The position numbers and the translations under genes were made by a program. Shown piece after piece: positions 45,700-58,000 of a stretch of 64,000 nt of DNA; position 1 is the first letter of the stretch; each line of letters starts with the position of its first letter. The notes under the pieces are model-generated. The model was not told the DNA's origin. It was given only the letters and a program-made list of their open reading frames with translations, and made no database searches. The DNA comes from Geosiphon pyriformis (taxonomy: Eukaryota; Glomeromycota; Glomeromycetes; Archaeosporales; Geosiphonaceae): NCBI GenBank assembly GCA_016748015.1, contig JAAOMT010000283.1:387322-451321 (forward strand), given 5' to 3'.

Positions 45700-47830
45700 C
45701 ATCCAAAAGTGGCAAAATCAAAAAAAATAAAGACAAACCATTTAAGATACACCAAATTCTTATTTCAGCATTATTGTTAATACTTGGAATTAACCAACAA
45801 TTACCTATTAACAGAATCTATCTTCAACTTCTACATCAATAAGAGAATTTTTTATTTGCTAGGAGTACTTGTAGAAACTGACTTTGCAAGAAGAAATTTT
45901 TACAATGAATTAATCCAAAATACCAGTTTACCAGTAAATTATAACTTTACAGCAATCTTCACTAAAATCAATAGAAAAATTAAAAATCATACTTAATAAA
46001 GATACCCCATCACCTATGCAAACAAAGGCAAAGGAAAATTACAAACATTAGCAGTAATACTTCAAAAAATACAACCACCCACTTGGAAGAAAACAAGACT
46101 TAAATTATTAAACAATTCATTATATCATTATAATCTAGAAGTGCCATCAATATTTTATCAGTAGACACATCTACATCAAACATAAAAACACTATTGGCAC
46201 AGATATCATTCCAAAATAAACAATCAAAAGCCAACTTATTAGGAACTTATGGCAAATATTTTGAGAGATTTAAATTGCAATTGCCAATGCCATCAAGATT
46301 TTGATTACCATTACCACCACCAGATTTCGGAACTATGAGTCCTTAGAAAATAACTGAATCAGAGGAAAAAGAAGATAAGGATCAAGAATTTAATTATCAA
46401 AATCTGATCTCAGAAAACCTGAAAGTTGAAACCCCAAATATTCAAACTCAGAAAAATCAGAACAATCCAAATTCTGATCTTATTAATTAGCAATACTTAT
46501 TTTCAGTAATCATGATTAATCAGCCACCAATTGAACTGATTGCTGAACTGATTCAACAGCCATAAGTACCACTTTAACAACAACCACAACAACCATCACA
46601 ACAACAACCAATGGCATACACACCAATTACCAAAATCAAAAAATTCACTGGTGAAAAAGATAATATGCAAATGTAACTAAATAATGTGGAAAAAGCTATC
46701 ACAGTTAACAGATGGAATGATGCCAAAACACTTTAAGCCATCCCATATTTCTTACAGGATACTGCTGATTTCTGGCATCAGAGTTTGGCCCAGAAACCCC
46801 AAACTTTTAATGCATTCAAGCTAGAATTTCTAAGATATTTTAGCAATAACAACAGTATTAATTGCTTGGTTAATATATTCACCACTATTAAGCAAGAAGA
46901 CACAGAAGCAGTTACCATATACTTGGAACACTTCCATAGAAATTTGTGCCAGATTTAAGCCATCGATGCTGATTATTTCACAGTAGTCCAGATTCTGAAT
47001 CAGTTCATTCGCAGATTATACAACAGCATCCTGCAATGTATACATCCACTATACTTAGCCAATATTTAAGCAATAGTCACCCATGCCAGAAATTTTGAAG
47101 CTGCCAAATTAGAAGCCAACCATGCCCAAGCTGTAAATCTAGTAATGAATAGATTATCTGAATTGAATTCCAAATTGAAACAATTTAGTGATTCAATTAA
47201 TCAGAAACTAGAAGAGTACTTAGCTAACAACAATCAGATAATATATCAACCACTCTAATGTTATGACAATTCCAAAACTATCAATCAACACCAAAATCAG
47301 TCATGTCCAGTGTTAGCATGACTATTATGACAGCAAAAAACATGTATCTGCCACTATTGTAATAAACAAGAACATTTGCAATTTGAATGTCACAAAAGAA
47401 TAAGCAACCAATGATCAAGAAATCAATATTGAAACCCCAATTACCCATTTTAAACTCCAAATTATCAACCAAATCCAGAAACATATAAACTAAATTACTT
47501 ATCAATGATGCAGCAGCCAATTTATCAACCATCCATTTATCAAACTTTAGTACCAGTTGTTTATTAATTACCACAGCCACAAATAATTTATCAAACACTA
47601 GCAATTCTAATACTATCACCAAACTCAGCTCAAATGACATCAAGAAATCCCAGATCAAGGGTCACTCAAAACTGGAGATCAGTAATAATTGTTCACTAAC
47701 CAATTTCCAGCTCTTTCAACCAATTATCAAGATCACAACAGTGGAGTTTAGAAACCAGTTATTCTCAAAACCTGAATTCTCAGAACTATTTAAGTCTCTT
47801 AGTAACCCCAGAAGACACTTAATCCAAAAA
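45700..47830 (+). pseudogene. B3 gag
   Basis: Decayed gag aligned with B1 throughout, without the D insertion. The N-terminal part is open at 45784-45996. The Gln/Pro-rich linker is at about 46550-46620. The CCHC knuckle C-H-Y-C-N-K-Q-E-H-L-Q-F-E-C is intact at about 47349-47390. Confidence 0.7.
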
Positions 47831-48743
47831 CCTAAAACCCAACCCACAGCAGCCACTTATCAGTAACATTTTATTAGTAACTGTTACTAATGACAAATTA
47901 TTAGCAGCAATTTTTCCCTTTAAAAACAAGAAACCAGCAAAAACACTTCTTTTTAGTGAAGTTGCTCTTGATACAAAACCTATTACTGCAATGTACACTA
48001 ATGTCAAAGCTAATGGTCAGTTCATTAAACTGATCCTTGATAATGGGTCAGCAGACAGCATCATCACATAACAACTTATAAACCAATTAGGTTGCTGAGT
48101 TGATTGTACTGTCAGTGCTTGAATCATTACAGCCAATGAAGTAACCAAAACTCCTATTGATGAAATTAATGACTTCTCTTTTAAAGTCAATAGCATTATC
48201 ACTTCCATCAAAGTTTTGGTGATAAAAGCAACACAATAACAAGCACTAGTTAACAACAACTGGTTGTTTAAAATCAATGCAGTATTTGATTAGATCATGC
48301 AAAAGCTCCAACTCAGTTAAAATGGTTAGCATACATGTGTACCAGCCACATACAGCCACTTTTAGATAAACACTACCCCAACACCACTTATAGAATTAGA
48401 AGAAGAAGAAAACAAACCTACTTGAGAAGCTTATTAAGTGTCATAGGCTAATACTAATCACAACAAATTGCCACTAATACTCTTTTGAGATGACAAAAAA
48501 AAAGAAAAAGAAAAATACAAGTGACAAGAAAACACTACCAACTGTAACACTACTAGTAATTAGAAAAGATCCTATTTGACTAACACCAGACCAAAACCAC
48601 CATATATTCCTCTTAAGTACAAGGACTGCAAGAAAAAGCTGTCCTCTATAGGAGCCTGAGTTGCTCCAGATGAAGACTACTAAATACACATGTACTATTA
48701 CTATAAGTTATATCACCATAAATGCTACAGCTACCCAAAATGC
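47831..48743 (+). pseudogene. B3 retropepsin and ribbon 1, cut by A4
   Basis: Protease core I-K-L-I-L-D-N-G-S-A-D-S-I-I-T (about 48024-48068) keeps the Asp, but the triad is Asp-Asn-Gly. A TAA follows directly. Ribbon 1 (about 48620-48720) has lost a Cys to Tyr. The element breaks at 48743 and resumes at 56750. Confidence 0.7.
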
Positions 48744-49466
48744 TGTTATGGGTTGAAGTAACAAGCTAACAGATAGCAAAGGAGAACAGGATTGTAGGGT
48801 GATAGAAATAATCAAAGGGGAATTTAACTTCAAAGAGCGAATTGAATAAGTATGAATTCAATATGCGAGATCAGTTTCATAAAATATCTCAATCATTATA
48901 CTTTTCAAAGGTAACCGAAGAATCTGAAGATAAAAGGATAGTCCATACTGTCAACAAATGATCACACTTGGTATAATTCTATGCCTTATGTTGACACTCT
49001 TAGAATTCAATATCAAGTATCAAATGTGCTCTTCAGTCACGTTTTATTCAATAATTTTTAATTACTTTGTTTAATCATTTCAGGAAAAGGCAGATAAACA
49101 CCAACAAGAGATTTTTTATCCAAAAAATGTTCAGATACTTGAAGGTAGGAAAAGAGAAATTAATGATAAGAGAATGTTTGAGATGAAAGTTGTTTTATTA
49201 TATTTCTTTGATTGTTGGGAACATACTTTTCTACAGCTAAGAGACTCATTGCTTATATAGCTATGAAAAGTGGTCAATGATCAGATCAATGATCAGGTCA
49301 ATAATCAGGTCAATGATCAGATCAATGGTTAGGTCATTGATTAGATCAATGATCAGGTCAATAATCAGGTTAATAATTACTATCTAAAAATAGGTTGGCT
49401 AATTATATGACATCAGTGGCTAATACATTTGATAATTAATAAAAACTATGAGTTTCAATTGTAACA
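48744..49466 (-). repeat. A4 3' LTR
   Basis: 723 bp; reads TGTTACAATTGAAAC to CCCATAACA on the minus strand. Adjacent polypurine tract TTTGGAGAGGATAA at about 49467-49480. The 12-bp array is at about 49272-49380. Confidence 0.9.
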
Positions 49467-49969
49467 TTATCCTCTCCAAAGAGATTGAACTCTGGCGAAA
49501 TCAAACTATTTATGGAATATTCTAATTGAAGAGTTTTGGCTCTTCTGGCAATAGTCAAAGCTCTTAGGACATCCAACTATATAATGTTCAAAATTTTCAC
49601 TTGTATCTCAGAAGTTGTTTTCTTTATAAGCTTCATGTCTTCTATGATTTTACCAAGGCAACTATAGAGCTCTAGTTGTCTTTCATATGACAAGTTTTTG
49701 TCTATGGGCAAGATTTTTTTAATCGTTTTTCCAATTGTAGTGGAAGGTACAAGTATGTTTTCTAACAGATACTTATCTATTTTGCTACCAATTTTTTCTC
49801 TTCTGGTAGTTGTTTTCTTTGGTCTAATAACAGTATAAGTTCCACTGTTGTCAGTTATTGTGGTCTGTTTTCCAATAGTCAGGATAGCATTTGGATAGTT
49901 TTTGATCCAATACTCATGAAGAGTATAAAAAGCGTTTTGAATGTTTTAATCCAGAAAATAATTGTTCAT
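49436..49969 (-). pseudogene. A4 ORF3 with an internal deletion
   Basis: 178-codon frame ending inside the LTR, with at least two internal stops (one TAA in place of Gln near the start). Compared with A2 and A3 (219 codons) it lacks about 37 codons. The loss lies between two AAAACTCT direct repeats that are 111 bp apart in A2 (27172 and 27283). I-G-K-Q-T-T-I-T, R-P-K-K-T-T-T-R-R and P-I-D-K-N-L-S-Y are kept. Confidence 0.65.
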
Positions 49970-50010
49970 GTTAATTGAAGATATTTCTGTTTTGGGAATG
50001 GTGCATTTAT

Positions 50011-51240
50011 TTATACTTGGTTTTTGCTGATCATTTGGGTCAGTATTACCACAACTAGTAACCATTTAAGTCGTTTGTGATATTTCTTGAGTCGCGTGTT
50101 ATAAACAGGACAATTATTAAAAATTGTTCCGGATTGATTTTGAAAAATATAAGAACCATTGTTTAAAACTTTGTTGACTATAAAAAGACCTTTCCACCGG
50201 CTAGAGAATTTATTATCATTGTCTTTGTCTGAGTGGTATTTCAAAACTAAGTCACCAATACTTAAAAAAAGTGTTTTATAAGTTTTCTTCTTTTTAAGCT
50301 TTTCTTAGAACTGTTTTATCATTTCAAAAGCAATTATTCATGCTTTTACAAGTGAGTCAAGAATGGTACCAAGTTTTTTTTGCAAAATGTCTTTGTAATT
50401 CCCTATTGTAATCTCTTCAAAGAATATTATCTCAATATCAGTTTTTATTGGTGGTATTGCTATTCATTCATAGAGCAGATAAAAAGATTCATAACTTGTT
50501 ATGTTATGATTCACAGTTCTATAAGCAAACAAAGCTGAAGGCAGTACTTTGTCTTATAAGTTTGTTTCTTCACTTGTTTTGGCTAGGGTTTCACACAGTG
50601 TTCTATTGAAATGTTCTACTAGACCATTTGTTTGGGGGTAATAAGGGGAAAAAAGTTTGTGATGTATTCCCATTTTTCTACAAAGTTCTTCAACCAGTGT
50701 ACTGAGAAAAGCTCTTCCTCTATCAAATAATAGTTCTTTGGGGCAGCCATGGCAACAAATAATATCTTCATAAATGAAATTGGCTATTGAGACTGCTGTT
50801 TGATCTGAAGTGGCTCTTGCTTCTACCCACTTTGTAAGATAGTCGGTAGCTGTAATGATGTATCTGTTGCCATCAGGAGTTACTGTTAAAGATCCAACAA
50901 CATCTATACCAATTCTGTCAAATGGTTGACCAACAGAGATTGGATGAATATCTTCTTTGTGATTGGGTTTTCCTTTTCTTTGGCAGGTATCACAGATTTT
51001 AATGTATTTAGCAATGTCTTTTCCCAAGATAGGCCAATAATAGCAAGCTAAGATTTTCCAAATTGTTTTTGTTTTTCCAAAGTATCTAGCTAATAAATCA
51101 GTGTGCATATTGTAGATTACAATTTCTTTTTCTTTAAATCTTATGACTCTCTAAAGACGGTTAGAATCTTTTCTATTTCTTTTGTATAACTGGTTCTGGC
51201 GAATCAAATAGAATTTTGATTGTTTGTGCAAATATTTTCT
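50011..51240 (-). pseudogene. A4 integrase
   Basis: 184 codons are open at 50554-51108 with core residues intact: G-I-D-V-V-G, L-L-F-D-R-G-R-A-F, N-G-L-V-E-H-F-N-R. The zinc end has C-D-T-C, but the second His is Tyr (A-R-Y-F-G versus A-E-H-F-G in A2). The tail is open at 50011-50244 with F-S-S-R-W-K-G-L-F-I-V. A few stops (for example after T-N-L) break the frame. Confidence 0.8.
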
Positions 51241-51379
51241 TTGCTGTCAATTGTATTCTGGTGGGTATTGTCCTTTACCCAAAAATTCCATTAAGGCAGA
51301 GTAGTTGTCTAAGTTCATTATCATGTTTGTTTGTGGGAGAGTTACTAATAATTAGTTTGGTTTAGTTTGAAGTGGTTGT

Positions 51380-52640
51380 ACTGTCACTTGGTGGTAAGTC
51401 TGGAGAGAGTGTCAGCATTTTGATGATTAGCTCCTTTGTGATATTGAATATTATAGTTGAATTCATCCAAGTAGAGTATCCAGTAAGTTAATTTTTTGTG
51501 TTCTAGCTTCTTTTTGTTGTGCAGCCAAACCAAAGCTTGGTGATCTGTTACTACCAAGAATTTGGCACCAAGAAGATATTTGTTTTAATAACTAGTAGTC
51601 CATACTACTGCCAGACATTTTTGTTCAGTCACTGAGTAGTTCTGCTTTGCTGGTGAGAGAGTTCTACTGGCATATGCTATGGCATGTTCTTTGTCATCTT
51701 CATCTTTCTGGGATAGAACAGCTCCAAGTCCATAGCCAGATGCATCAGTGTGGAAAATGAAAGATTGATCTAGATCAGGTTGCTTCAGAATTGGTTCAGT
51801 AACTAGTTTTTTCTTTAGAGTTTTAAAAGCTTTTTGTTGGTGTGTGCCCCAATAGTAGTTAACATTTTTTCTGAATAGCTGATTAAGTGGAACAGCTATT
51901 TTGGAGAAATCCTTGACAAATTTGCAATAATAGAAAGTCAAACCAAGGAAAGAGCATAGTTCATGAACATTCATTGGTTGTCTAATGTTCTGGACTTTTT
52001 CAATCTTAGCTGGGTCAGGAAAGATTCTATCTTTTGTGATAAAATGACCAAGGAATTGGGTAGATTGTCTTCTAAAGAAAGATTTGATTGGGTTGATCTT
52101 GAGACCTGCATTTCTGAGAAAATCAAAAACCTTTTGCAAATATACAAGATGTTCATCTCAGGTTTTTGAGTACACTATTATATTGTCCAAATAGACCAAA
52201 ACAAAGTTTTTTTTCACTGATTTAAATACTTTATCTATTAAGTATTGAAAGGTGGGAGAGGCATTGGTGAGACCAGAAGGCATGACTGTGAATTCATAGA
52301 TGCCATACTTGGTAATAAAGGCAGTTTTCTTCTGGCTTTCTGGATCCATCTCTACTTGCCAGAATTCAATAGTTAGATCAATGGTTGAAAAGAAAGCAGC
52401 ATCTTTGAATTGGTCCAGCATTGCATTAATCTTGGGAAGTGAGTATATGTCTCTTTTAGTGATGGTATTTAATTGGCAGTAATCAACACAGAAGCATAGG
52501 GTTCCACTTTTCTTGGATATTACTACAACTGGAAAAACCCATTCACTCTTGGTTTTTTGTATAAATCCAAGTTCTTTTATCTGGTTTATCTCTTTCTTGA
52601 TGAACTCATCATTGTGCCAATTGGATTAATATGGCTTCAA
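51380..52640 (-). pseudogene. A4 reverse transcriptase and RNase H
   Basis: RT 52158-52620: F-C-V-D-Y-C-Q-L-N, F-S-T-I-D-L-T, and the active box Y-L-D-N (second Asp to Asn, 52182-52187). RNase H 51585-52139 is open for 184 codons, with F-H-T-D-A-S-G-Y-G-L-G-A-V-L-S and A-I-A-Y-A-S-R-T-L, then stops from 51590. The breaks (TAG after Y-S-K-T, TAA after T-T-S-Y) match Gln- or Trp-type positions. Confidence 0.8.
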
Positions 52641-53059
52641 ATGGATGGAGTGAGTTTCTTTGATGGTGATAGTGTGTTGTATTACATGGGTTTGTTCAGA
52701 GGTATCACTTTCTTTTGAGATAACTGGGCTATTTCTAGCCAGCAGATTTTTAATGTCTATCTTTCTTTCTTCTGGGGAGGGTTTTCTTTGTTCTACAACT
52801 AGTGATTGGATTTCAGGTGGTTCATTCTCAAAGGACTTCTGTACTTCTTTTAATTCTTTTCTTGGTATCAAACTGATTGGTTTCTAATCTTTGTAATAGA
52901 TCAGACAGGATTTGCATTTGTCACTTGAAGAATACAAAGGTTGATTGCACCAGCACCAGACACAAAGACCATGCCACCAATAATAGTACTTGGCTTTCTT
53001 GCTAGGCTTCTGGTCAAAAGTTTTTCTTAGGATATCATAGTAGGGCCAGCAGATCAGCT
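52641..53059 (-). pseudogene. A4 Cys-rich ribbon and pre-RT linker
   Basis: Contains C-V-W-C-W-C-N-Q-P ... C-K-S-C (about 52903-52970), a single ribbon in the position where B and C have ribbons plus dUTPase. A TAG then precedes the linker 52626-52871. No dUTPase motif is present here. Confidence 0.65.
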
Positions 53060-53775
53060 TGCCATTTACAATAATTCTTTCTCTGTTAGCTTTGACATTG
53101 TTCAGTGACTTGTCATTGCTGATAAAAGTGGTATAGACAAGTTCAACAGTTTCTTCTTGTTTCTTTTGTTCTTCTTTATCATCACTTTTTTCATTATCTG
53201 ATTCCTCTAATTGTTCTTCTTCCTGATTCTGTTTTGGTGTTGGAGGGGTTGTCCAGTGGTGACACTTAATCACAATAGGCTTCTCATCACATCTGATGGT
53301 TAGTTCACAAAGTTCATAATCAAATAATGCTTTGGCTTTCTTGAGCCATTCATTTCCAACAATAATAGTGTATTCCTTGGCTTCAAAAACTTCCATGTCA
53401 GTTTCAANNNNNNNNNNNNNNNNNNNNTGCCATTTACAATAATTCTTTCTCTGTTAGCTTTGACATTGTTCAGTGACTTGTCATTGCTGATAAAAGTGGT
53501 ATAGACAAGTTCAACAGTTTCTTCTTGTTTCTTTTGTTCTTCTTTATCATCACTTTTTTCATTATCTGATTCCTCTAATTGTTCTTCTTCCTGATTCTGT
53601 TTTGGTGTTGGAGGGGTTGTCCAGTGGTGACACTTAATCACAATAGGCTTCTCATCACATCTGATGGTTAGTTCACAAAGTTCATAATCAAATAATGCTT
53701 TGGCTTTCTTGAGCCATTCATTTCCAACAATAATAGTGTATTCCTTGGCTTCAAAAACTTCCATGTCAGTTTCAA
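53060..53775. repeat. 348-bp exact-looking duplication flanking an N gap
   Basis: 53060-53407 and 53428-53775 begin TGCCATTTACAATAATTC and end GTTTCAA, with the same order of landmarks between. They are separated by exactly 20 N. This is most simply two overlapping contig ends left unmerged. Confidence 0.9.
53408..53427. other. 20-N assembly gap
   Basis: Run of exactly 20 N, the kind of fixed-size gap put in by a scaffolder. Confidence 0.99.
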
Positions 53776-54349
53776 TGCTGATGCCATTGATATGGACAAG
53801 AACAGCTTTGGCTATATCCAGATTTTTCTTCTTGTCACCATGTACATTGGTCATTGGTTGGGTAGAAGGTTCATTAATCTTTCTCCTAATTGCTTCCAAA
53901 AAGTGTTTGGCAATGATGTTAACAGATAATTCACTGTCCAGGATCAAGTCAATAAAATAGCCAGCCACTTGGGCTTTGTAAATTAATGGAGTGACATTGC
54001 TGTTGTCAGCAAGTCCAGCTTGGTGAGAGCATTTATTGGTTTTTAGTGTTTTTTTTTTGGGAATTAGAGATTTGTGGAGATTTTTTCTGAATTGTGGGTG
54101 GGTCATTAGTTGGCCAAAAGTAATGTGTGCAAAAGTTTCTATGAGATTTTTAACAACAGAATAAGGACCAAATTTTTGTACTATTTCTGGGGGTTTCAAC
54201 TTTGAAGGATTCTTAAAAACTTTAGCTTTTGGTGGCTCATTATTATCAGCAGTTAATGTGAATGGTTTATTTGGATCTAAAACGAAATCAACTTTGGCTT
54301 TCTTCTTCTTTCTTATTGATTCTGAGGTGTTGATTGCTAGTTCATCCAT
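53428..54349 (-). pseudogene. A4 retropepsin and upstream region
   Basis: Open from 54349. A Lys-rich start (R-K-K-K-K-A-K) leads to the protease core F-I-D-L-I-L-D-S-E-L-S-V-N-I-I-A (triad Asp-Ser-Glu, Gly lost, 53930-53938). Then come V-L-V-H-I-N-G-I and the conserved I-V-G-N-E-W-L. An acidic Glu/Asp/Lys/Gln tail runs to the gap. The frame would continue on the other side if the duplication is collapsed. Confidence 0.75.
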
Positions 54350-54513
54350 GTTATGGTTATCATCAGTTAAGTTAAAAGCATAAAAAGAGTTTTCTTCTGG
54401 TTGGCTTGCACTCTTACTCTTTGGAGGTACACTTACTAGTTTAAAGGCTGGTAAACTATGGCTTTAATTAGGGGATCTTCTCCAAAGAAATTGATGTTGG
54501 CATGATTGGGTCT

Positions 54514-55986
54514 TTAATTGGGGGCATTGTTGTTATTGATTCTGTTGTTCTGGTTGTCATTGTTTCTAGGAACTGGAGAAAGCAAAGGAGGATTGTTGCA
54601 ATCTCTGGAGAAGTGTCCAGTTAATCCACATCTATAATATACAGGAGGACCATGATTTTGCTGTCTTTGGTAAGGAGGTTGCTGGGGCTGATTAAAACGG
54701 TTTTCAAATCTGGGTCTTTGTGGTTGCTGGTTATCTCTGACTGCTTGGGCTAATGGTTCTAATAGCTGAGCAAGATTTGCTGTAAGTCTATCTATTAATT
54801 GTTTATTTGGATCTTGTGTCTGGGCAGCAAAAGAAGTAGCAGCCATTTGAGGAGTAGGAGCCATAACAAGAGCAGGAGCAAAAACTAGAAGTGTGGATCC
54901 CAAATGCATTCTTTGATTGTCTTCAATTCTTTGGGTGAGTTTAATGGCTATATCCATGATAGAATTATCTTTTAAAGCCAAGAGAGGCCAAAGAGCATAC
55001 AATAAATCAGTTCTCAATCCTTTTGTGAAAGAGGAGATCTTTTGCTCTTCAATCCAGTTTCTACCAGAGTCTACATGCTTGATGAGTTTTCTGATTGCTT
55101 TGGCATATTCGATTACAACTTTACCAGGACCTTGGGTTCTTTTTTCTAATTCCATATGCCATTTGGATATTAAGATGGGGGTTCTGAATTTGTTTTCAAA
55201 TCAAGTAGTAAAAGAGGTGTTGTTTTCTCCAATATTTGTTGGGGTCTATCTAACAATTCTTTGTTGAGCACCAGCATTGGTTTCTTGTGAAAACCAGGTA
55301 GCAGGGGAGCCTTGGAGGTAGCCACCAACGATTTGGAACTTGTATTCATCATCATACTGGTTTGCAGTCGCTGCTCTTTCAAAATTGTCCAACCATTCAA
55401 TTGGATCTTGGACATCACCTCTGAATAGGGGTAGTGGGGTGTTGTTTCTTTACCCCAAAGCAGTTTGTATGCCTTGGAAAGTGGTCAAAATGTTTGCTTG
55501 CATGGGGTCTTAGGCTATTGGTTCAGGGGTTACTGTTTAAGTGGAATGTTCTGATTCACTTAAAAAGAGATCAAAAATAGGAGCAGTTTGGTAACTTTCT
55601 TTTTCTGTTTCAAGGGGAGTTATAGTTGACTGGTAAGCAGCAACTCAAATGTGTATTTGGTGATTCAGATATTCCAAATCAGGGAGCTGTTATGTAAAAG
55701 TTGTGGAGTATAAAAGCTGATTGATGCTATTATTTCTTTCTTCAAAGTTGTCTTCAAAATAAGCTTGGTCAAAGTAATAAGTTGTATATGCTATATAGGT
55801 TTTAGCTGAGTGCTCATTTAGGAACCAGTTCCAAAAGTCTTGGAGTTGTCTATTAGATTGTTTTTCAAGAGGAAAGCAAATCAAGCAAGAGGGCAAGAGA
55901 TTAAGTTTAATAAAGTCTAGATCATTTCTGTTGTGTGCTGTAAAGTGTTTTTCTGATTGCTGTAGCAGGTATGAATAATCATCCAT
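54514..55986 (-). pseudogene. A4 gag
   Basis: Starts at an ATG (55986) about 30 bp after the PBS. 98 codons are open, then about six stops, then 213 open codons (54514-55155). Capsid features include G-G-Y-L-Q-G-S-P-A-T-W-F and W-P-L-L-A-L-K-D-N-S-I. The knuckle reads Y-R-C-G-L-T-G-H-F-S-R-D-C with the first Cys changed to Tyr. Gln/Pro/Asn-rich tail. Confidence 0.8.
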
Positions 55987-56038
55987 ACAATGAAGAAATA
56001 AGTGAATTTTGACAACCTCACAGGGAGCACCACTTTTA

Positions 56039-56749
56039 TGTTACAGGTTGGAGTAACAAGCTAATGGATAGCAAAGAAAAACAGAATTGTAGGGTGATGG
56101 AAATAATCAAAGGGGAATTCAACTTCAAAGAGCGAATTGAATAAGTATGGATTTAATGTGCAAGATTAGTCTCATAAAATATCTCAGTCACTATACTTTT
56201 CAAAGGTAACTGGGGAATCTGAAGGTAGAAAAATAGTCCGTACTGTCAACAAATGATCACACTTGGTATAATTCTATGCCTTATGTCGGCACTCTTAGAA
56301 TTCAATATCAAGTATCAAATGTGCTCTTCAGTCACGTTTTATTCAATAATCTTCAATTACTTTGTTTAATCATTTCAGGAAAAGGCAAATAAATACCAAC
56401 AAGAGATCTTTTATCCAAAAAATGTTCAGATACTTGAAGGTAAGGAAAGAGAAATTAGCGATAAGAGAATGTTTAAGATAAAAGTTGTTTTATTATATTT
56501 CTTTGATTGTTGGGAACATACTTTTCTACAACTAAGAGACTCATTGTTTATATAGCTATGAAAAGTGGTCAACAACCAGGTCAATAATCAGGTCAATAAT
56601 CAGGTCAATGATCAGGTCAACAGTCAGGTCATTGATTAAGTTAATGATCAGGTTAATAATTACTATCTAAAAATAGGTTGGCTAATTATATGACATCAGT
56701 AGCTAATACATGTAATAACTAATAAAAACTATGAGTTTCAACTATAACA
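56039..56749 (-). repeat. A4 5' LTR
   Basis: 711 bp; reads TGTTATAGTTGAAAC to ACCTGTAACA on the minus strand. PBS TGGTGCTCCCTG starts at 56032. The 12-bp array is at about 56572-56655. Very similar to the 3' LTR. Confidence 0.9.
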
Positions 56750-58000
56750 ATGCCAAAGCAAGTAAGACAACAAACCATGTCTTGCTTGTGGTAAACAACT
56801 ATTTGATAAAGGAATATAAAATAACATTCCTGGTCAAAAAAAACATGCAATATTTTATGTTAATATACTATCTTTATAAGTAACTGAGTCAATTGTGGAA
56901 CACTTATTACTACTATATGACACCAAGCAATTTCTTATTTAAACAGCTATCTGCACAACAAAGATAAGATTTGGTGAATGGCCAATGCCAAAGTAGAAGG
57001 TGCTTCATCTAGTGAGATCCTGGAGATAAAAAACAATCCTCCAGAACCAGTTGACATTATTCTTATCTTCAATTCAGACACATTTTTAGAAATTAAAACT
57101 GGCTCAGAGGAATTCCATAAGCATTACCAGAATTTGGCACCAACAAAAAAAGAGCAGAAACAGCACTTAAAAGAAATAAACACTTAACTATGTGATTACT
57201 GTTTGATTCTATGTGACTTTGAATATTGTAATGAGTATAATCTCATTTACAATTTACCATCACACATGATCTACACAATTCCAGAGGAAGAGAAACCAAT
57301 CAGCAGCTGTGCATCAGAATCAGAATTACAGTTCAATCCCAATTCAAACTCTGACAATAATAATAATGAAAACACTGGCTCTAGCTTTATTCAAATAGAC
57401 AACAACAACAACAACAATTTGGATTCCAATTCAAATCCCAAACAATACATCACACTTCTTGATCTTTCTAAAGAACAAAAACTCAAATAGTTTAGTGATA
57501 ATAATGAAAGTATTATGCCAGAATGCGTGTATAATACCAATGTAGAGTTCAATCTAAGATATTTTAAAAAAAATGTCATCAAATTAGAACCATATTTACA
57601 CACCTGCATTAATCTGAAAGTAATATTAGAAATTTTAGCAACAACAATGGTTCAGCTAGCATCTAGAAGTAGTTTAGCAAAAAAAAAGATTAATATCAGA
57701 GGAAGAATAATTGATGCAGAATATATAGAAAATATTATTGTAATGTTATAAAACAACTCAGAAAAAGTCTATATTATAGAGCCAAATAAAAAGATAGCAC
57801 AGGCAATATTTCTATTTCTGGTTAAAATAGCTCAATTAGTATTAATGAGAAACAGAGAAAAATTAGGGATTATAGCTAGAAGAATTAGTGGATTCAGATT
57901 CATGAGTAGAATAAATATACCAGTTAATATGGCAGAAGAAAAAATTATTGACAAAGGAGAAATTATTTTCATCTGTCAACCAATTTCTATTCTGCTATAT
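56750..58000 (+). pseudogene. B3 ribbons and dUTPase
   Basis: Continuation of B3. Ribbon 2 region near 57187-57240 (Cys partly lost; TGAGTATAAT in place of C-N-E-C-D). Asn/Ser-rich spacer 57330-57440. dUTPase trace 57515-57751: F-N-L-R-Y (motif 1 reduced), S-R-S-S-L-A-K-K-K-I-N-I-R-G, I-I-D-A-E-Y-I. K-I-A-Q-A-I-F follows, then a degenerate motif 5 (S-G-F-R-F-M-S-R). Confidence 0.7.

Larger units (their letters stand above)
48744..56749 (-). mobile_element. Ty3/gypsy-type element A4, complete, inserted in B3
   Basis: Family-A element with 5' LTR 56039-56749 and 3' LTR 48744-49466, flanked by a perfect 4-bp duplication ATGC (48740-48743, 56750-56753). Order: gag, protease, ribbon, RT, RNase H, integrase, ORF3. 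The listed length of about 8.0 kb includes a 20-N gap and a 348-bp duplicated segment that is probably an assembly error, so the real length is likely about 7.6 kb. It is the youngest A copy: few stops and well-preserved domains. Confidence 0.92.
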
